From Ponticoccus alexandrii (GTDB taxonomy: Bacteria; Pseudomonadota; Alphaproteobacteria; Rhodobacterales; Rhodobacteraceae), in contig NZ_CP047166.1 in the NCBI RefSeq assembly GCF_016806125.1, positions 3,534,001 through 3,598,000 on the forward strand: a DNA stretch of 64,000 nt, written 5' to 3'. Below are positions 1-8,643 of the stretch, piece by piece. Both the position numbers and the translations under genes were made by a program. Below the pieces are notes generated by a model. The model worked only from the letters and a program-made list of their open reading frames with translations, did not search any database and was not told the origin of the DNA. Numbering within the stretch: position 1 is the stretch's first letter; every line of letters starts with the position of its first letter.

Positions 1-64
1 ATGTAAGCGGCGCGGACGCCGCTCACAACCCGGTATTGCGCCGTGGTCATGGCGCAAGCGGGGC

Positions 65-529
65 TCACTCCGCCGCCGCAGCCACCTTGAGCGAGCCGCC
101 GGCCTTCTCGACCGCCTCGACAGCGGACTTCGATGCGCCGGTAACGTCGATGGTCAGCGCGCCGGTCACGTCGCCCTTGGCGAGGACGCGGATGCCGTCC
201 AGCTTGCGGCGCACGAGGCCCGAAGCCACCAGCGAATCTTCGGTGATCGAACCGGCTTCCAGCTTGCCCGCGTCGACGAACTTCTGGATCAGGCCCAAGT
301 TGACGACAGCGTATTCCTTGCGGTTCGGCTTGTTGAAGCCGCGCTTGGGCAGACGCTGGTACAGCGGCATCTGGCCGCCTTCGTAGCCATTGATGGCCAC
401 ACCCGAACGGGACTTCTGACCCTTGATACCACGGCCACCCATCTTACCACGACCCGAACCCGGGCCACGGCCGATGCGCTGCTTGCGCTTGGTTGCGCCG
501 GGATTGTCGCGCAGTTCATGCAGTTTCAT
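65..529 (-). CDS. rplO: 50S ribosomal protein L15 (uL15)
   Basis: uL15, a 154-residue large-subunit protein that binds 23S rRNA late in assembly. The N-terminus [14 protein letters not shown] and the Gly/Arg-rich stretch [15 protein letters not shown] are diagnostic of the family. The ATG at 529 was chosen over an upstream in-frame start because GGAG lies 9 bases before it and the protein then matches the family N-terminus. In most bacteria rplO directly follows rpmD. Here rpmD lies 4.2 kb away and ends in its own terminator, so rplO must be transcribed from its own promoter at 640-668. secY, the usual next gene, would lie outside the left edge of the window. Confidence 0.97.
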   Translation of the reverse strand: MKLHELRDNPGATKRKQRIGRGPGSGRGKMGGRGIKGQKSRSGVAINGYEGGQMPLYQRLPKRGFNKPNRKEYAVVNLGLIQKFVDAGKLEAGSITEDSLVASGLVRRKLDGIRVLAKGDVTGALTIDVTGASKSAVEAVEKAGGSLKVAAAAE

Positions 530-639
530 ATCGCTTCTCCATTGCCGGATGTGACCCTCGAAGCGAGACGGGCCAACCACGGCTTTTCTTGATTGTGAAC
601 GTGACGCCGCCCCCGTTGTCCGAGTCGGGCCACCGGGCG

Positions 640-668
640 CGTATACAGAAGGCCCGGCCCCCGATCAA
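640..668 (-). promoter_or_regulatory. Predicted sigma70 promoter of rplO
   Basis: Read on the minus strand, TTGATC (663-668) is followed by exactly 17 bases and then TATACG (640-645). The rpsA promoter at 63328-63356 has the same two hexamers and spacing. It leaves a leader of roughly 100 bases before rplO. The promoter assignment is inferred from sequence. Confidence 0.7.
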
Positions 669-688
669 GCCCGGCCCGGGGCAGAGGC

Positions 689-717
689 TTGACATTCTGC
701 ATCGCAGCGCGCATATC
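689..717 (+). promoter_or_regulatory. Predicted sigma70 promoter of the DEAD-box helicase
   Basis: TTGACA (689-694), a 17-base spacer and a weak -10 CATATC (712-717) point towards the helicase. It stands back to back with the rplO promoter, with 20 bases between the two -35 boxes. If used, it makes a leader of about 230 bases before the helicase start, which would be long enough for structural regulation. Confidence 0.45.
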
Positions 718-951
718 AGCCCTCGTGCCGCACCCGCCGCGTGAGCGGGGCAGCCGGGCCTTGTCCCGCACGGCACGACATCTCCGAACATGGCTCCCAC
801 ATCACGCATGGGTTCCGACCCGCGACAGGCTTTCCGGCATCCGGCCGTGTCGGCCCGCGCTCGCGGTCACCCAATCGTGCGCCTCACGCCCCGTCCCGGG
901 GCGCGGGCCGTCGTTCGTTCGCGGGCCTTGCCCGCCACAAAGGAAGAACAC

Positions 952-2238
952 TTGGATTTCGACATGCTGGGGCTGCCGCCCCGCCTTCAGGCCAACCTGG
1001 CCGCTCTCAACATCACCGACCCCACCCCGATCCAGACGCAGGCGATCCCGCATGCGATGAACGGGCGCGACGTGCTGGGCCTTGCCCAGACCGGCACCGG
1101 CAAGACCGCCGCCTTCGGCCTGCCCCTGCTCTCCGCCCTGATGCGGATCGAAGGCCGGGCCGCACCCAAGACCGCCCGCGCGCTGATCCTCGCGCCCACG
1201 CGCGAGCTGGCCAAGCAGATCCTCGACAACCTGCGCGCTTATGCCGAGGGCACCCACGTCAAGACCGCGCTCGTGGTCGGTGGCCAGTCCATCAACGCGC
1301 AGGCGCAAAAGCTGATGAAGGGCACCGATGTGCTCGTCGCCACGCCGGGCCGCCTGATCGACCTGCTCGACCGCAAGGCCGTGCGTCTGGACGAGGCGAA
1401 GTTCCTCGTGCTGGACGAGGCCGACCAGATGCTGGACCTCGGTTTCATCCACGCCCTGCGCCAGATCGCCAAGGTCCTGCCCGCCCAACGTCAGACCATG
1501 CTGTTCTCGGCCACCATGCCCAAGCAGATGGCCGAGATCGCCGGCGCCTACCTGACCGACGCCGTCCGGGTCGAGGTCACGCCTCCGGGCAAACCGGTCG
1601 AGCGCATCGAGCAAAGCGTCCACTTCGTGGAACAGGCGCACAAGGCCGGGCTGCTGATTACGCATCTGGACAAGCACCGCACCGATGCGGCGCTGGTCTT
1701 TGCCCGCACCAAACACGGCGCGGAAAAGCTCAAGCGCCAGCTTGAGGACAAGGGCTTTGCCGCCGCCTCGATCCACGGCAACAAGAGCCAGGGCCAGCGC
1801 GACCGTGCGCTCAAGTCCTTCAAGGAAGGCGAGCTGACCGTGCTCGTCGCCACCGACGTGGCGGCGCGCGGCATCGACATCCCCTCGGTGCGCTACGTCT
1901 ACAACTTCGACCTGCCGAACGTGCCGGACAACTACGTCCACCGCATCGGGCGGACCGCGCGGGCGGGCCGGGACGGCACCGCCATCGCCTATTGCGCCCC
2001 GACCGAGATGGACGAATTCCGCGCCATCCAGAAGGTCATGGGACGCAAGATCGAGGTCGCCAGCGGCGAAGAATGGGAAGGCGAGAAGAAGCCCGCCCGC
2101 GGCGGCAACGGCGGTGGCCGTCGTCGCGGTGGCGGCGGCGGTGGCAATGGCGGCGGGCACAAGCCCGGCACCACCCAGCCGCGCCGGTCGCGCTCGCGTC
2201 GTGGTGGCGGCGGTGGCCGCCGCTCGCAGGCCGCGTAA
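952..2238 (+). CDS. DEAD-box ATP-dependent RNA helicase, RhlE-like
   Basis: Superfamily 2 RNA helicase of 428 residues that unwinds RNA duplexes, probably during ribosome assembly or mRNA decay. Visible motifs in order are the Q motif, AQTGTGKT (motif I), PTRELA (Ia), VLDEAD (II), SATMP (III), ARGIDIP (V) and HRIGRTARAG (VI). After about residue 360 comes a Gly/Arg-rich RGG-type tail of the kind that binds RNA non-specifically. The start is taken as TTG at 952 because AGGA lies 7 bases upstream; the ATG at 964 is the alternative, and the longer upstream reading does not resemble the family. It lies divergent from rplO. RhlE, DeaD and SrmB types cannot be separated confidently, though the short core plus Gly-rich tail fits RhlE best. 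Confidence 0.9.
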   Translation: MDFDMLGLPPRLQANLAALNITDPTPIQTQAIPHAMNGRDVLGLAQTGTGKTAAFGLPLLSALMRIEGRAAPKTARALILAPTRELAKQILDNLRAYAEGTHVKTALVVGGQSINAQAQKLMKGTDVLVATPGRLIDLLDRKAVRLDEAKFLVLDEADQMLDLGFIHALRQIAKVLPAQRQTMLFSATMPKQMAEIAGAYLTDAVRVEVTPPGKPVERIEQSVHFVEQAHKAGLLITHLDKHRTDAALVFARTKHGAEKLKRQLEDKGFAAASIHGNKSQGQRDRALKSFKEGELTVLVATDVAARGIDIPSVRYVYNFDLPNVPDNYVHRIGRTARAGRDGTAIAYCAPTEMDEFRAIQKVMGRKIEVASGEEWEGEKKPARGGNGGGRRRGGGGGGNGGGHKPGTTQPRRSRSRRGGGGGRRSQAA

Positions 2239-2259
2239 GCCTCTTAGCAGAGAACACGA

Positions 2260-2290
2260 GGGGCGCCCCGCAACGGGCGCCCTTTTCTTT
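2260..2290 (+). terminator. Rho-independent terminator of the helicase gene
   Basis: GGGCGCCC at 2261-2268 pairs with GGGCGCCC at 2275-2282 around a 6-base loop, followed by TTTTCTTT, 22 bases after the helicase stop codon. Confidence 0.85.
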
Positions 2291-2403
2291 GGACCGATGA
2301 CCCGGTGTTCCGGGGTTCGGCCCCACTCACCTTGCGCCAACCTACGCCGACTTCTGCACCCGAAGCCGAAAGGCCCTCGCGTTGCCCTGCCCCATCCCAC
2401 CCG

Positions 2404-3167
2404 CTATCGCACCAGGATTGGCAGGCTGGCATAGCCCCGGAACCGCGCCAGCGACATCCCGCTGCGCAAGATTCGGAAAACGCTGCACGAAGCGCCCCTC
2501 GCGCGATCTGCCCCTCGATACGCGCCAGCGTCGCGCCAAGACAGGCATGGATGCCGGTGATATGCCGGTTGGACTTGCCCGTGATGTCCATGCGGTCGGG
2601 CTCGGGGAAAACCTCGGGGTCGCGGTTCGCTGCCGCGATCGCGCTATGGATGTGGATGCCTTCGGGAGCATCACCGGGTCCAGCGCGCCCGGGATCGCCA
2701 GCGAATGGCCCCGAAGCTGCGCGCGATGTTCCTCTGGCAGACCCAGCATGAAAGAGATGACCCCGCTTGGCACCACCTTTGCGAAATCCTCGACCCGGTC
2801 CGGAAACCGGTCGACGATACCCTCGATCAGCGCCTCGAACTCGGCCAGCTTGCGCGGCGTGAAGGCGCCGAAATCGACCGCCGCACAACCCTGTGACAAA
2901 GCGGAATCGTTGAAGATCAGCGATGTCGTGTGATGGGTATCCAGCCGCGGCATCCGAACTTCTCGCCAAAGGCCCCGGTCTTGTCCGACAGCATCTCTCG
3001 GCTCTGGTAGACCTTCAGACAATCGCCATGCCGGCTCAGCCAGAGCGAGCCGTCTGCGTTGTGAAAAATCGGCTTCCCGGCGCGGAAGCGGTCAACTGCG
3101 TGTGCGGGGTCTCGATGAAATCCGCGTCGAGTCGGTAGAGATCGAAGCGCGGCATATCCAGCGACAT
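2404..3167 (-). pseudogene. Decayed cytochrome P450
   Basis: Remnant of a bacterial cytochrome P450, a haem-thiolate monooxygenase. Recognisable pieces lie in different minus-strand frames. The N-terminus MSLDMPRFDLYRLDADF starts at 3167. A frame change near 3115 leads into DPAHAVDRFRAGKPIFHN. Another near 2955 leads into [12 protein letters not shown] and [17 protein letters not shown]. Another near 2655 leads into [16 protein letters not shown] and the haem-ligand region [16 protein letters not shown] last one near 2455 leads to [13 protein letters not shown] and a stop at 2404. The 764 bases are far short of the usual 1.2 kb or so. The I- and K-helix region between the 'ALDPVM' and 'ANRDPEVF' segments is missing. 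Several independent lesions make sequencing error unlikely. Confidence 0.85.
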
Positions 3168-3261
3168 GGTATTATCCCGCCGTAGCAAGAGTGACCCGCG
3201 CGAAGGACGCTGGCAAGCGGCAGGATGGCCCGGACCACCCTGCCCGCCCGGGCCAGCGCGC

Positions 3262-4047
3262 TCAGCCCAGCTCGCCGGGCTTGTACCAGTCGCCCATCTG
3301 CACCTGGGCGGCGTCCCCCACCATCTCGGCGAAGGCCGCCGGATCCTGCGTACCGCCGTCGCGGCCCCGGTAGTGGTACGGGTAGACGTAGGTCGGCGCG
3401 AATTCCTTGACCGCATCCGCCGCCGCCTCTGCCGTCATGGTGAAGGGCAGGTTCATGCAGACGAAGGCCAGATCCACATCCTCCAGTTCACGCATTGCCG
3501 GGATGTCCTCGGTGTCGCCAGAGATGTAGATTTTGAACGTATTCATCGTCAGGACGTAGCCATTGTCGCGCCCCTCTGGGTGAAAGCTCTTGCGCTCTTC
3601 GGTCGTGTTGTAGGCCGGGATCGCGTCGATCTGCAGATCGGTCAGGCTGGCGCTCGCGCCGTTTTCCATCGCCTGTGCGTTGGTCTTCAGGTCGTCCGTC
3701 AGCATGTCGAAGACCGCCGGGTTGGTGATCAGCTGCGTGTTTTCGCCCTTCACCGCGGCCAGCGTGTCGGCATTGTAGTGGTCGCCATGCTCATGCGTGA
3801 TCAGGATCAGGTCGGCGGCAGGCATGCCCTCGTACTCGGACGGATCGCCGACAGGGTCGACATAGATCACGCCGACAGGCGTCTCCAGCACGATCGAGGC
3901 ATGGTGCACCGGATGCACCGTCACCGGCCCGGCGTCGGTCTCGAACATGTCGCCGCCATGGGCAGCGGCGCGGGCACGGTAGGGCAGTACGGTGATCGCA
4001 CCGGCGGCAGCGGCGGTGGCCAGAAAGGCCCGGCGGGTCTGGGTCAT
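3262..4047 (-). CDS. Tat-exported metallo-beta-lactamase-fold hydrolase
   Basis: A 261-residue metal-dependent hydrolase of the UlaG/YcjY-like beta-lactamase fold group. The N-terminus MTQTRRAFLATAAAAG has twin arginines followed by a hydrophobic stretch, so export by the Tat pathway is expected. The metal-binding motif THEHGDHY sits near residue 92, with later residues in ISGDTED and YPYHYRG completing a typical dinuclear site. The ATG at 4047 has a GGGAGA ribosome site and places the twin-Arg signal at the extreme N-terminus. The substrate is not predictable. It lies between the micro-ORF terminator and the dead P450. Confidence 0.85.
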   Translation of the reverse strand: MTQTRRAFLATAAAAGAITVLPYRARAAAHGGDMFETDAGPVTVHPVHHASIVLETPVGVIYVDPVGDPSEYEGMPAADLILITHEHGDHYNADTLAAVKGENTQLITNPAVFDMLTDDLKTNAQAMENGASASLTDLQIDAIPAYNTTEERKSFHPEGRDNGYVLTMNTFKIYISGDTEDIPAMRELEDVDLAFVCMNLPFTMTAEAAADAVKEFAPTYVYPYHYRGRDGGTQDPAAFAEMVGDAAQVQMGDWYKPGELG

Positions 4048-4142
4048 GACATCTCTCCCTGTCGTGTGACGTGGGCGAGAGCTAGGACAGTGCGCCGCTC
4101 CGTCCATGCGCGGTGACGGGAAAGTCAGAACGCTGAAACGAC

Positions 4143-4165
4143 AAAGGCGCCCACATAGGGGCGCC
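4143..4165 (-). terminator. Terminator of the micro-ORF at 4196-4294
   Basis: On the minus strand GGGCGCC... pairs across a 6-base loop (arms 4146-4152 and 4159-4165) and is followed by TTT. It lies about 30 bases after the micro-ORF stop. Confidence 0.65.
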
Positions 4166-4195
4166 CGCATCGACTGTTGTCAGGGGGTTGGCGGC

Positions 4196-4294
4196 TCAGC
4201 CGCGGAACCCGCCCTGGCTGCGCAGGTAGTCCGACCAGCAAGGGACCGGCTCTGCCTTGAGTCGCGCGGCGATGGCAAGAAAGATCGCTTTCAT
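4196..4294 (-). CDS. Micro-protein of 32 residues
   Basis: A short reading frame, MKAIFLAIAARLKAEPVP continuing with CWSDYLRSQGGFRG. GGAG lies 8 bases before the ATG and a stem-loop terminator follows the stop, so it looks like a self-contained transcription unit. The first half could form an amphipathic helix. The second half carries one Cys and a Trp/Tyr pair and ends Gly-Phe-Arg-Gly. I do not recognise a family. The alternative is a chance frame, but the complete ribosome site and terminator argue for a real small gene. Confidence 0.5.
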   Translation of the reverse strand: MKAIFLAIAARLKAEPVPCWSDYLRSQGGFRG

Positions 4295-4480
4295 GGCTCT
4301 GCTCCGTTGGCGATAACACATTGTGCCGCCCAGATACGCTGCACTGCGGCAAAGCACAAAGCCCGTTTCCGCAGCCCCGCCATGCACGGCGCGCATGGAT
4401 TTTGTGCGATTTAAGTAAAGCGATTGCAAAGCCTTGCCGACGACACCGCGCCTCCGGCCCGAAAAGGCAGAGCGTTCCCT

Positions 4481-4540
4481 CTCTTCTTTGGTCTTTCAAA
4501 TACCTCGGGGGGAGGCCGCAGGCCGGGGGGCAGAGCCCCC
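4481..4540 (+). repeat. Intergenic GC-hairpin repeat, copy 1
   Basis: The core CTTCTTTGGTC, then AAATACCTCGGGGGG, then a GC hairpin built from GGCCGCAGGCC and GGGGGCAGAGCCCCC. Other copies are at 31504, 38750, 41737, 51628 and 58871. Apart from this copy I see no gene between 4295 and 4640. Confidence 0.8.
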
Positions 4541-4642
4541 GCGCCCCCGCCCGGTTCCGCGCAACGCCACTCCCACACGAACCGGAAAGCTGTCCCCCCC
4601 GCCCCCCATACAGACCGGGGTCGGATCCGATGCGGGAAACGG

Positions 4643-4675
4643 AAAAAGGCCCCGAGCCATCGCCCGGGGCCTTTT
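4643..4675 (-). terminator. Terminator downstream of rpmD
   Basis: AAAAGGCCCCG (stem 4648-4654) pairs with CGGGGCCTTTT (stem 4665-4671) across a 10-base loop. The structure is symmetrical and could stop transcription in both directions. It closes the rpmC-rpmD transcription unit, so read-through into rplO is not expected. Confidence 0.85.
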
Positions 4676-4698
4676 CTATCTCTTCTAAGGCTCTGGCC

Positions 4699-4884
4699 TC
4701 AGCCGCGCTCTTCTACGATCTCGACGAGGTGCGGGATCTTGCGAATCATACCGCGCACGGAGGGAGTGTCTTCCAACTCGCGCACGCGGTGCATCTTGTT
4801 CAGGCCCAGCCCGATCAGCGTCTTGCGCTGGATTTCCGGGCGGCGGATCGGCGAGCCGATCTGTTTGACGACGATGGTTGCCAT
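4699..4884 (-). CDS. rpmD: 50S ribosomal protein L30 (uL30)
   Basis: uL30, 61 residues starting [13 protein letters not shown], with the usual short bacterial form. It is the last gene of the block that begins at rpmC and starts 5 bases after rpsE ends. The ATG at 4884 is used rather than an in-frame ATG 3 codons upstream because it gives the canonical N-terminus. Confidence 0.97.
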   Translation of the reverse strand: MATIVVKQIGSPIRRPEIQRKTLIGLGLNKMHRVRELEDTPSVRGMIRKIPHLVEIVEERG

Positions 4885-4889
4885 GTGGA

Positions 4890-5468
4890 TCAAGCCTCCT
4901 CAGCGACCTGGGTGGACTCTGCCGGGGCGTCTTCACGCTTGGGCAGGATGTCCGCGACCTTCTTGCCACGACGCTGAGCGACGTTGCGCGGGGACTGCTC
5001 TTTCGAGAGACCTTCGAGCGTGGCACGGATCATGTTGTAGGGGTTCTGCGAGCCGGTCGACTTGGCGACGACGTCGTGCACACCCAGCATCTCGAAGACG
5101 GCACGCATCGGACCACCGGCGATGATACCGGTACCCTGAGGCGCGGTCCGCATCACGACGCGGCCGGCACCGTGACGGCCGGTGATGTCGTGGTGCAGGG
5201 TGCGGCCCTCTTTCAGCGGCACGCGCATCATCTTGCGCTTGGCCTGCTCGGTCGCCTTGCGGATGGCCTCGGGGACCTCCTTGGCCTTGCCCTTGCCAAA
5301 GCCGACGCGGCCCTTCTGGTCGCCGACCACGACGAGCGCGGCGAAACCGAAGCGCTTACCGCCCTTGACGGTCTTGGACACACGGTTGATCGCGACAAGA
5401 CGATCTGCGAATTCCGGCGTTTCGTCGCGGTCGCGACGGTTGCCCCGGCGGTTATCACGTTCTGCCAT
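4890..5468 (-). CDS. rpsE: 30S ribosomal protein S5 (uS5)
   Basis: uS5, 192 residues, a small-subunit protein at the mRNA entrance that affects decoding fidelity. The RNA-binding core [20 protein letters not shown] and the C-terminal segment [16 protein letters not shown] identify it. The start [10 protein letters not shown] at 5468 was chosen over an upstream ATG 9 codons earlier. An acidic C-terminal tail ending QVAEEA extends past the core. It is followed closely by rpmD. Confidence 0.97.
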   Translation of the reverse strand: MAERDNRRGNRRDRDETPEFADRLVAINRVSKTVKGGKRFGFAALVVVGDQKGRVGFGKGKAKEVPEAIRKATEQAKRKMMRVPLKEGRTLHHDITGRHGAGRVVMRTAPQGTGIIAGGPMRAVFEMLGVHDVVAKSTGSQNPYNMIRATLEGLSKEQSPRNVAQRRGKKVADILPKREDAPAESTQVAEEA

Positions 5469-5570
5469 TAAGGCTTTCCTTTTCCTTGGGTCCAAGAACC
5501 CGTTGTTCCCAATCCTGGTGATGCGCGAAACGCGTCCCGGATCATCGAGGCCCGAGGGCCTGCAGGGGTG

Positions 5571-5645
5571 GTGGGCCTAGGGCCCACCCTGTCCCGGGAT
5601 CGCGACCCCGAAACAAAGCGGCAGGGTGGGCCTTGCGACCCACCC
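5571..5645. repeat. Paired extragenic palindromes between rplR and rpsE
   Basis: GTGGGCC-TAG-GGCCCAC (5571-5587) and GGGTGGG-8-CCCACCC (5624-5645) fill most of the 183-base gap between rplR and rpsE, where these genes are normally only a few bases apart. A similar pair lies before tuf. Such palindromes could stabilise mRNA ends; no T-tract follows. Confidence 0.6.
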
Positions 5646-5651
5646 CGACCG

Positions 5652-6011
5652 TCAGATCTTCAGGCCTGCTTCGCGGGCTGCGTCGGCCAGAGCCTTCACG
5701 CGACCGTGGAAGAGGAAACCGCCGCGGTCGAAGTAGGCTTCTTCCACACCGGCTGCCTTGGCACGCTCGGCAATCGCCGCGCCGACCTTGGTGGCCGCCT
5801 CGACGTTGTTCTTGCCGACCACGCCCAGCGACGGCTCGAGCGACGAAGCCGAAGCCAGCGTCTTGCCGGCGACGTCGTCGATGAGCTGCACCGAGATGTT
5901 CTTGTTCGAACGGTGAACGGAAAGGCGCACGCGACCCGCGTTGACTTCCCGCAGCTTGTTCCGGACGCGCAGGCGGCGCTTCTGGAACAGTTGGAGTTTA
6001 CTGTTTGCCAT
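5652..6011 (-). CDS. rplR: 50S ribosomal protein L18 (uL18)
   Basis: uL18, 119 residues, which binds 5S rRNA together with L5 and L25-type proteins. The conserved segments [27 protein letters not shown] and [22 protein letters not shown] match the family, and the length is normal. It follows rplF by 12 bases. The 183-base palindrome-rich gap to rpsE downstream is unusual for this operon. Confidence 0.97.
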   Translation of the reverse strand: MANSKLQLFQKRRLRVRNKLREVNAGRVRLSVHRSNKNISVQLIDDVAGKTLASASSLEPSLGVVGKNNVEAATKVGAAIAERAKAAGVEEAYFDRGGFLFHGRVKALADAAREAGLKI

Positions 6012-6023
6012 ATCCCTGCGTCC

Positions 6024-6557
6024 TTACTTCTTCTTGCCTTCCTTCTGGAAGATGTACTCGCCCTTGTAGCGGATACCCTTCCCTTTGTACGGCTCGGGGC
6101 GGCGCCAGTCGCGGATGTTCGCGGCGACCTGACCGACCTGCTGGATGTCGTGACCCTCGACGATGATTTCCGTCGGCTTGGGGCATGTGATGGTGATGCC
6201 CTGCGGGATCGCGAAGTCCACGTCGTGCGAATAGCCGAGGTTCAGCTTCAGGGAGTTGCCCTGAACCTGAGCCCGGTAACCCACACCCTGGATTTCCAGC
6301 TCTTTCTTGAAGGTGTTCTGCACGCCATGCACGAGGTTCGCGACGACAGTGCGGGACATGCCCCACTGCTGACGCGCACGCTTCGAGCTGCCGCGGGGCG
6401 TGACCGAGATACCGTCGTCGTTGACCGTGATGGTCACGTCGTCGGTGGCCGTGAAGGTCTGGGTGCCTTTCGGACCCTTCACTTCGATGGTCTGGCCCTT
6501 CACCTCTGCCGAGACGCCCGAGGGCAGTTCGACCGGCTTCTTACCAATACGAGACAT
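6024..6557 (-). CDS. rplF: 50S ribosomal protein L6 (uL6)
   Basis: uL6, 177 residues in two duplicated folds, located near the sarcin-ricin loop and the factor-binding site. [15 protein letters not shown] at the start and the C-terminal signature [13 protein letters not shown] are diagnostic. Length is normal for bacteria. It lies 12 bases after rpsH and 12 before rplR in the spc-type order. Confidence 0.97.
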   Translation of the reverse strand: MSRIGKKPVELPSGVSAEVKGQTIEVKGPKGTQTFTATDDVTITVNDDGISVTPRGSSKRARQQWGMSRTVVANLVHGVQNTFKKELEIQGVGYRAQVQGNSLKLNLGYSHDVDFAIPQGITITCPKPTEIIVEGHDIQQVGQVAANIRDWRRPEPYKGKGIRYKGEYIFQKEGKKK

Positions 6558-6569
6558 TGACAGGCCTCC

Positions 6570-6962
6570 TTAGAATACGGTGCAAAGCACTTCGCCGCCG
6601 ACGTTGGCTGCGCGTGCGTTCGCGTCCGACATCACACCCTTGGGGGTGGAGACAATCGACACGCCCAGGCCCTGACGGACCGAGGGAATGTCACTGACGC
6701 CCATGTAGACGCGGCGGCCGGGCTTCGAGACCCGCTTGAGCTCGCGAATGACGGGGGCGCCGTCGAAGTACTTCAGGCTGATCTCGAAGGCCGGGTGGCC
6801 GTTCTCGTCCGTGGTGGACTCGTAGCCGCGGATGTAGCCTTCGTCCGCCAGCACGTCGAGAACCCAGCCACGCAGCTTGGATGCCGGCGTGTTGGTGACC
6901 GACTTGCCGCGCATGCCTGCGTTGCGGATGCGGGTGAGCATATCGCCGATAGGATCGTTCAT
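6570..6962 (-). CDS. rpsH: 30S ribosomal protein S8 (uS8)
   Basis: uS8, 130 residues, a primary 16S rRNA-binding protein. In enterobacteria it is the translational repressor of the spc operon. [16 protein letters not shown] at the N-terminus and [14 protein letters not shown] near the C-terminus are conserved. It lies between rpsN and rplF in the normal order. I did not identify an S8-binding mimic in rplE. Confidence 0.97.
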   Translation of the reverse strand: MNDPIGDMLTRIRNAGMRGKSVTNTPASKLRGWVLDVLADEGYIRGYESTTDENGHPAFEISLKYFDGAPVIRELKRVSKPGRRVYMGVSDIPSVRQGLGVSIVSTPKGVMSDANARAANVGGEVLCTVF

Positions 6963-6975
6963 ATCATACCCTCCC

Positions 6976-7281
6976 TTACCAGCTCGATTTCACGACGCCG
7001 GGGAGCTTGCCGTTCGAGCCAAGCTCGCGCAGCATGATCCGGCTGATCTTCAGCTTGCGGTAGTACGCATGCGGACGACCCGTCAGCTGGCAGCGGTTGT
7101 GCAGCCGCGACGGAGCGGAGTTACGGGGCAGTTTCGCCAGTTTCAGACGCGCCTTGAAGCGCTCTTCCATCGGCTTGGATTCGTCGTTCGCGATCTCTTT
7201 CAGCTCGGCCCGCTTGGCGGCGTACTTCTCCACCAGGCGCTCCCGCTTCTTCTCGCGTTCGATCATGGATTTCTTGGCCAT
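6976..7281 (-). CDS. rpsN: 30S ribosomal protein S14 (uS14), zinc-free type
   Basis: uS14, 101 residues. This is the long form without the CxxC zinc pairs, which is usual in proteobacteria. [10 protein letters not shown] appears here as [15 protein letters not shown], followed by the conserved C-terminus LPGVVKSSW. It lies 11 bases after rplE. Confidence 0.97.
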   Translation of the reverse strand: MAKKSMIEREKKRERLVEKYAAKRAELKEIANDESKPMEERFKARLKLAKLPRNSAPSRLHNRCQLTGRPHAYYRKLKISRIMLRELGSNGKLPGVVKSSW

Positions 7282-7292
7282 GTCTTTTCCTC

Positions 7293-7874
7293 TTACGCCT
7301 TGATGAACGGCATGTTGAAGTGCTTCAACAGCGCCTTGGCCTGATCGTCGGCGGAATGCTCGCCGAACTGCTGGGCCGTGGTGGTCACGATGATGTCCAT
7401 ACCCCAGACTTCGTCGACCTTGTCGAACTCGATCTCGGGGAACACGATGTGCTCTTTCATGCCCATGGCAAAGTTGCCACGGCCGTCGAAAGAGGGCTTC
7501 ACGCCGCGGAAGTCGCGGATGCGCGGCATCGCGATGGTCACCAGGCGGTCGAGGAATTCGTACATGCGCACGTCACGAAGGGTGACCTTCGCGCCGATGA
7601 TCATGCCCTCGCGCAGACGGAAGGGCGCGTGCGATTTCTTCGCCTTGGTGCCCACGGCCTGCTGGCCGGCGATTTTCGTCAGGTCCTCGACGGCCGACTT
7701 GGCCTTCTTGGAGTCGCGCACAGCCTCGGCACCGCAGCCGATGTTGAGCACGATCTTGTCCAGACGCGGGATCTGCATGTCGTTCGTGTAGCCAAACTCT
7801 TCCTTCATCGCGGCCTTGATGGTCTCGCGGAAGGTCGCCTTCAGGCGCGGGGTGTAATTTGCAGCGTCAAGCAT
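7293..7874 (-). CDS. rplE: 50S ribosomal protein L5 (uL5)
   Basis: uL5, 193 residues, which binds 5S rRNA and contacts the P-site tRNA. The core includes [30 protein letters not shown] and [15 protein letters not shown]. It is slightly longer than the roughly 179-residue enterobacterial form at both ends, as is common in alphaproteobacteria. The start overlaps the rplX stop by one base (TGATG), implying coupled translation. Confidence 0.97.
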   Translation of the reverse strand: MLDAANYTPRLKATFRETIKAAMKEEFGYTNDMQIPRLDKIVLNIGCGAEAVRDSKKAKSAVEDLTKIAGQQAVGTKAKKSHAPFRLREGMIIGAKVTLRDVRMYEFLDRLVTIAMPRIRDFRGVKPSFDGRGNFAMGMKEHIVFPEIEFDKVDEVWGMDIIVTTTAQQFGEHSADDQAKALLKHFNMPFIKA

Positions 7875-8179
7875 CAGATCACGTCTCCCGTGGTCTTGGC
7901 GAAGCGGACCTTCTTGCCGTCTTCCTCGCGGAAGCCAACGCGGGTCGCCTTCCCGTTGCCATCGACGATGGCGAGGTTCGACAGGTCGATGGGCAGGGCC
8001 TTGGGCACACGGCCGCCCTGGGCGGTCTGGCTTTGGCGGGTGTGGCGGATGGCGACGTTCACGCCGTCGACGACGGCCTTGCCGGCCTTGGGGTCGACAG
8101 AGGTGATCTCACCCGTCTTGCCCTTGTCCTTGCCGGTCAGCACGACGACCTTGTCACCCTTGCGGAGCTTGGCAGCCAT
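7874..8179 (-). CDS. rplX: 50S ribosomal protein L24 (uL24)
   Basis: uL24, 101 residues, an early assembly protein of the large subunit. The KOW motif region [20 protein letters not shown] is at the N-terminus. One-base overlaps with rplN (TAATG) upstream and rplE downstream indicate translational coupling. Confidence 0.97.
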   Translation of the reverse strand: MAAKLRKGDKVVVLTGKDKGKTGEITSVDPKAGKAVVDGVNVAIRHTRQSQTAQGGRVPKALPIDLSNLAIVDGNGKATRVGFREEDGKKVRFAKTTGDVI

Positions 8180-8547
8180 TACAGCACCTCCGGAGCAAGC
8201 GAGATGATCTTCATGAAGTTCTTCGCGCGCAGTTCACGCACCACCGGCCCGAAGATACGGGTGCCGACCGGCTCGCCCGCGTTATTCAGGATAACGGCGG
8301 CGTTGCGGTCGAAACGGATGGACGTGCCGTCTTCGCGGCGGACTTCCTTGGCGGTGCGCACGACGACGGCCTTGCGGACGTCACCCTTCTTCACGCGACC
8401 ACGCGGAATGGCCTCCTTCACCGACACCACGATGATGTCGCCGACAGAGGCATAACGGCGGTGCGAACCGCCCAGAACCTTGATGCACTGAACCTTCCGG
8501 GCTCCGGAATTGTCAGCAACATCCAGATTTGTCTGCATCTGGATCAT
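8179..8547 (-). CDS. rplN: 50S ribosomal protein L14 (uL14)
   Basis: uL14, 122 residues, which forms an intersubunit bridge. [18 protein letters not shown] and the motif [20 protein letters not shown] are near-universal, and the sequence ends in SLAPEVL as in E. coli. The first ATG is correct because the family begins MIQ. It is separated from rpsQ by 96 bases containing a hairpin. Confidence 0.97.
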   Translation of the reverse strand: MIQMQTNLDVADNSGARKVQCIKVLGGSHRRYASVGDIIVVSVKEAIPRGRVKKGDVRKAVVVRTAKEVRREDGTSIRFDRNAAVILNNAGEPVGTRIFGPVVRELRAKNFMKIISLAPEVL

Positions 8548-8611
8548 GGATTTTCTCCCGACGTCCCGGACCGCTCTGCAGAGAACATTGATCCGGGGGT
8601 TTCGAATTGGT

Positions 8612-8635
8612 TCGGGGCCGCATGAACGGCCCCGA
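8612..8635 (-). other. Stem-loop between rpsQ and rplN
   Basis: TCGGGGCCG (8612-8620) pairs perfectly with CGGCCCCGA (8627-8635) around a 6-base loop. No T-tract follows on the minus strand, so it is more likely an mRNA processing or stability element than a terminator. Confidence 0.5.
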
Positions 8636-8643
8636 CACTGCCC

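Noticed and set aside
6-23. Hairpin AGCGGCG-CGGA-CGCCGCT at the left edge as an rplO terminator
   Set aside because: No T-tract on the minus strand and secY is expected to follow in the same transcript; too close to the window edge to judge.
802-2400. A 532-residue minus-strand frame opposite the helicase
   Set aside because: Low-complexity His/Gly/Arg composition typical of the reverse of a GC-rich gene; the helicase on the plus strand is unmistakable.
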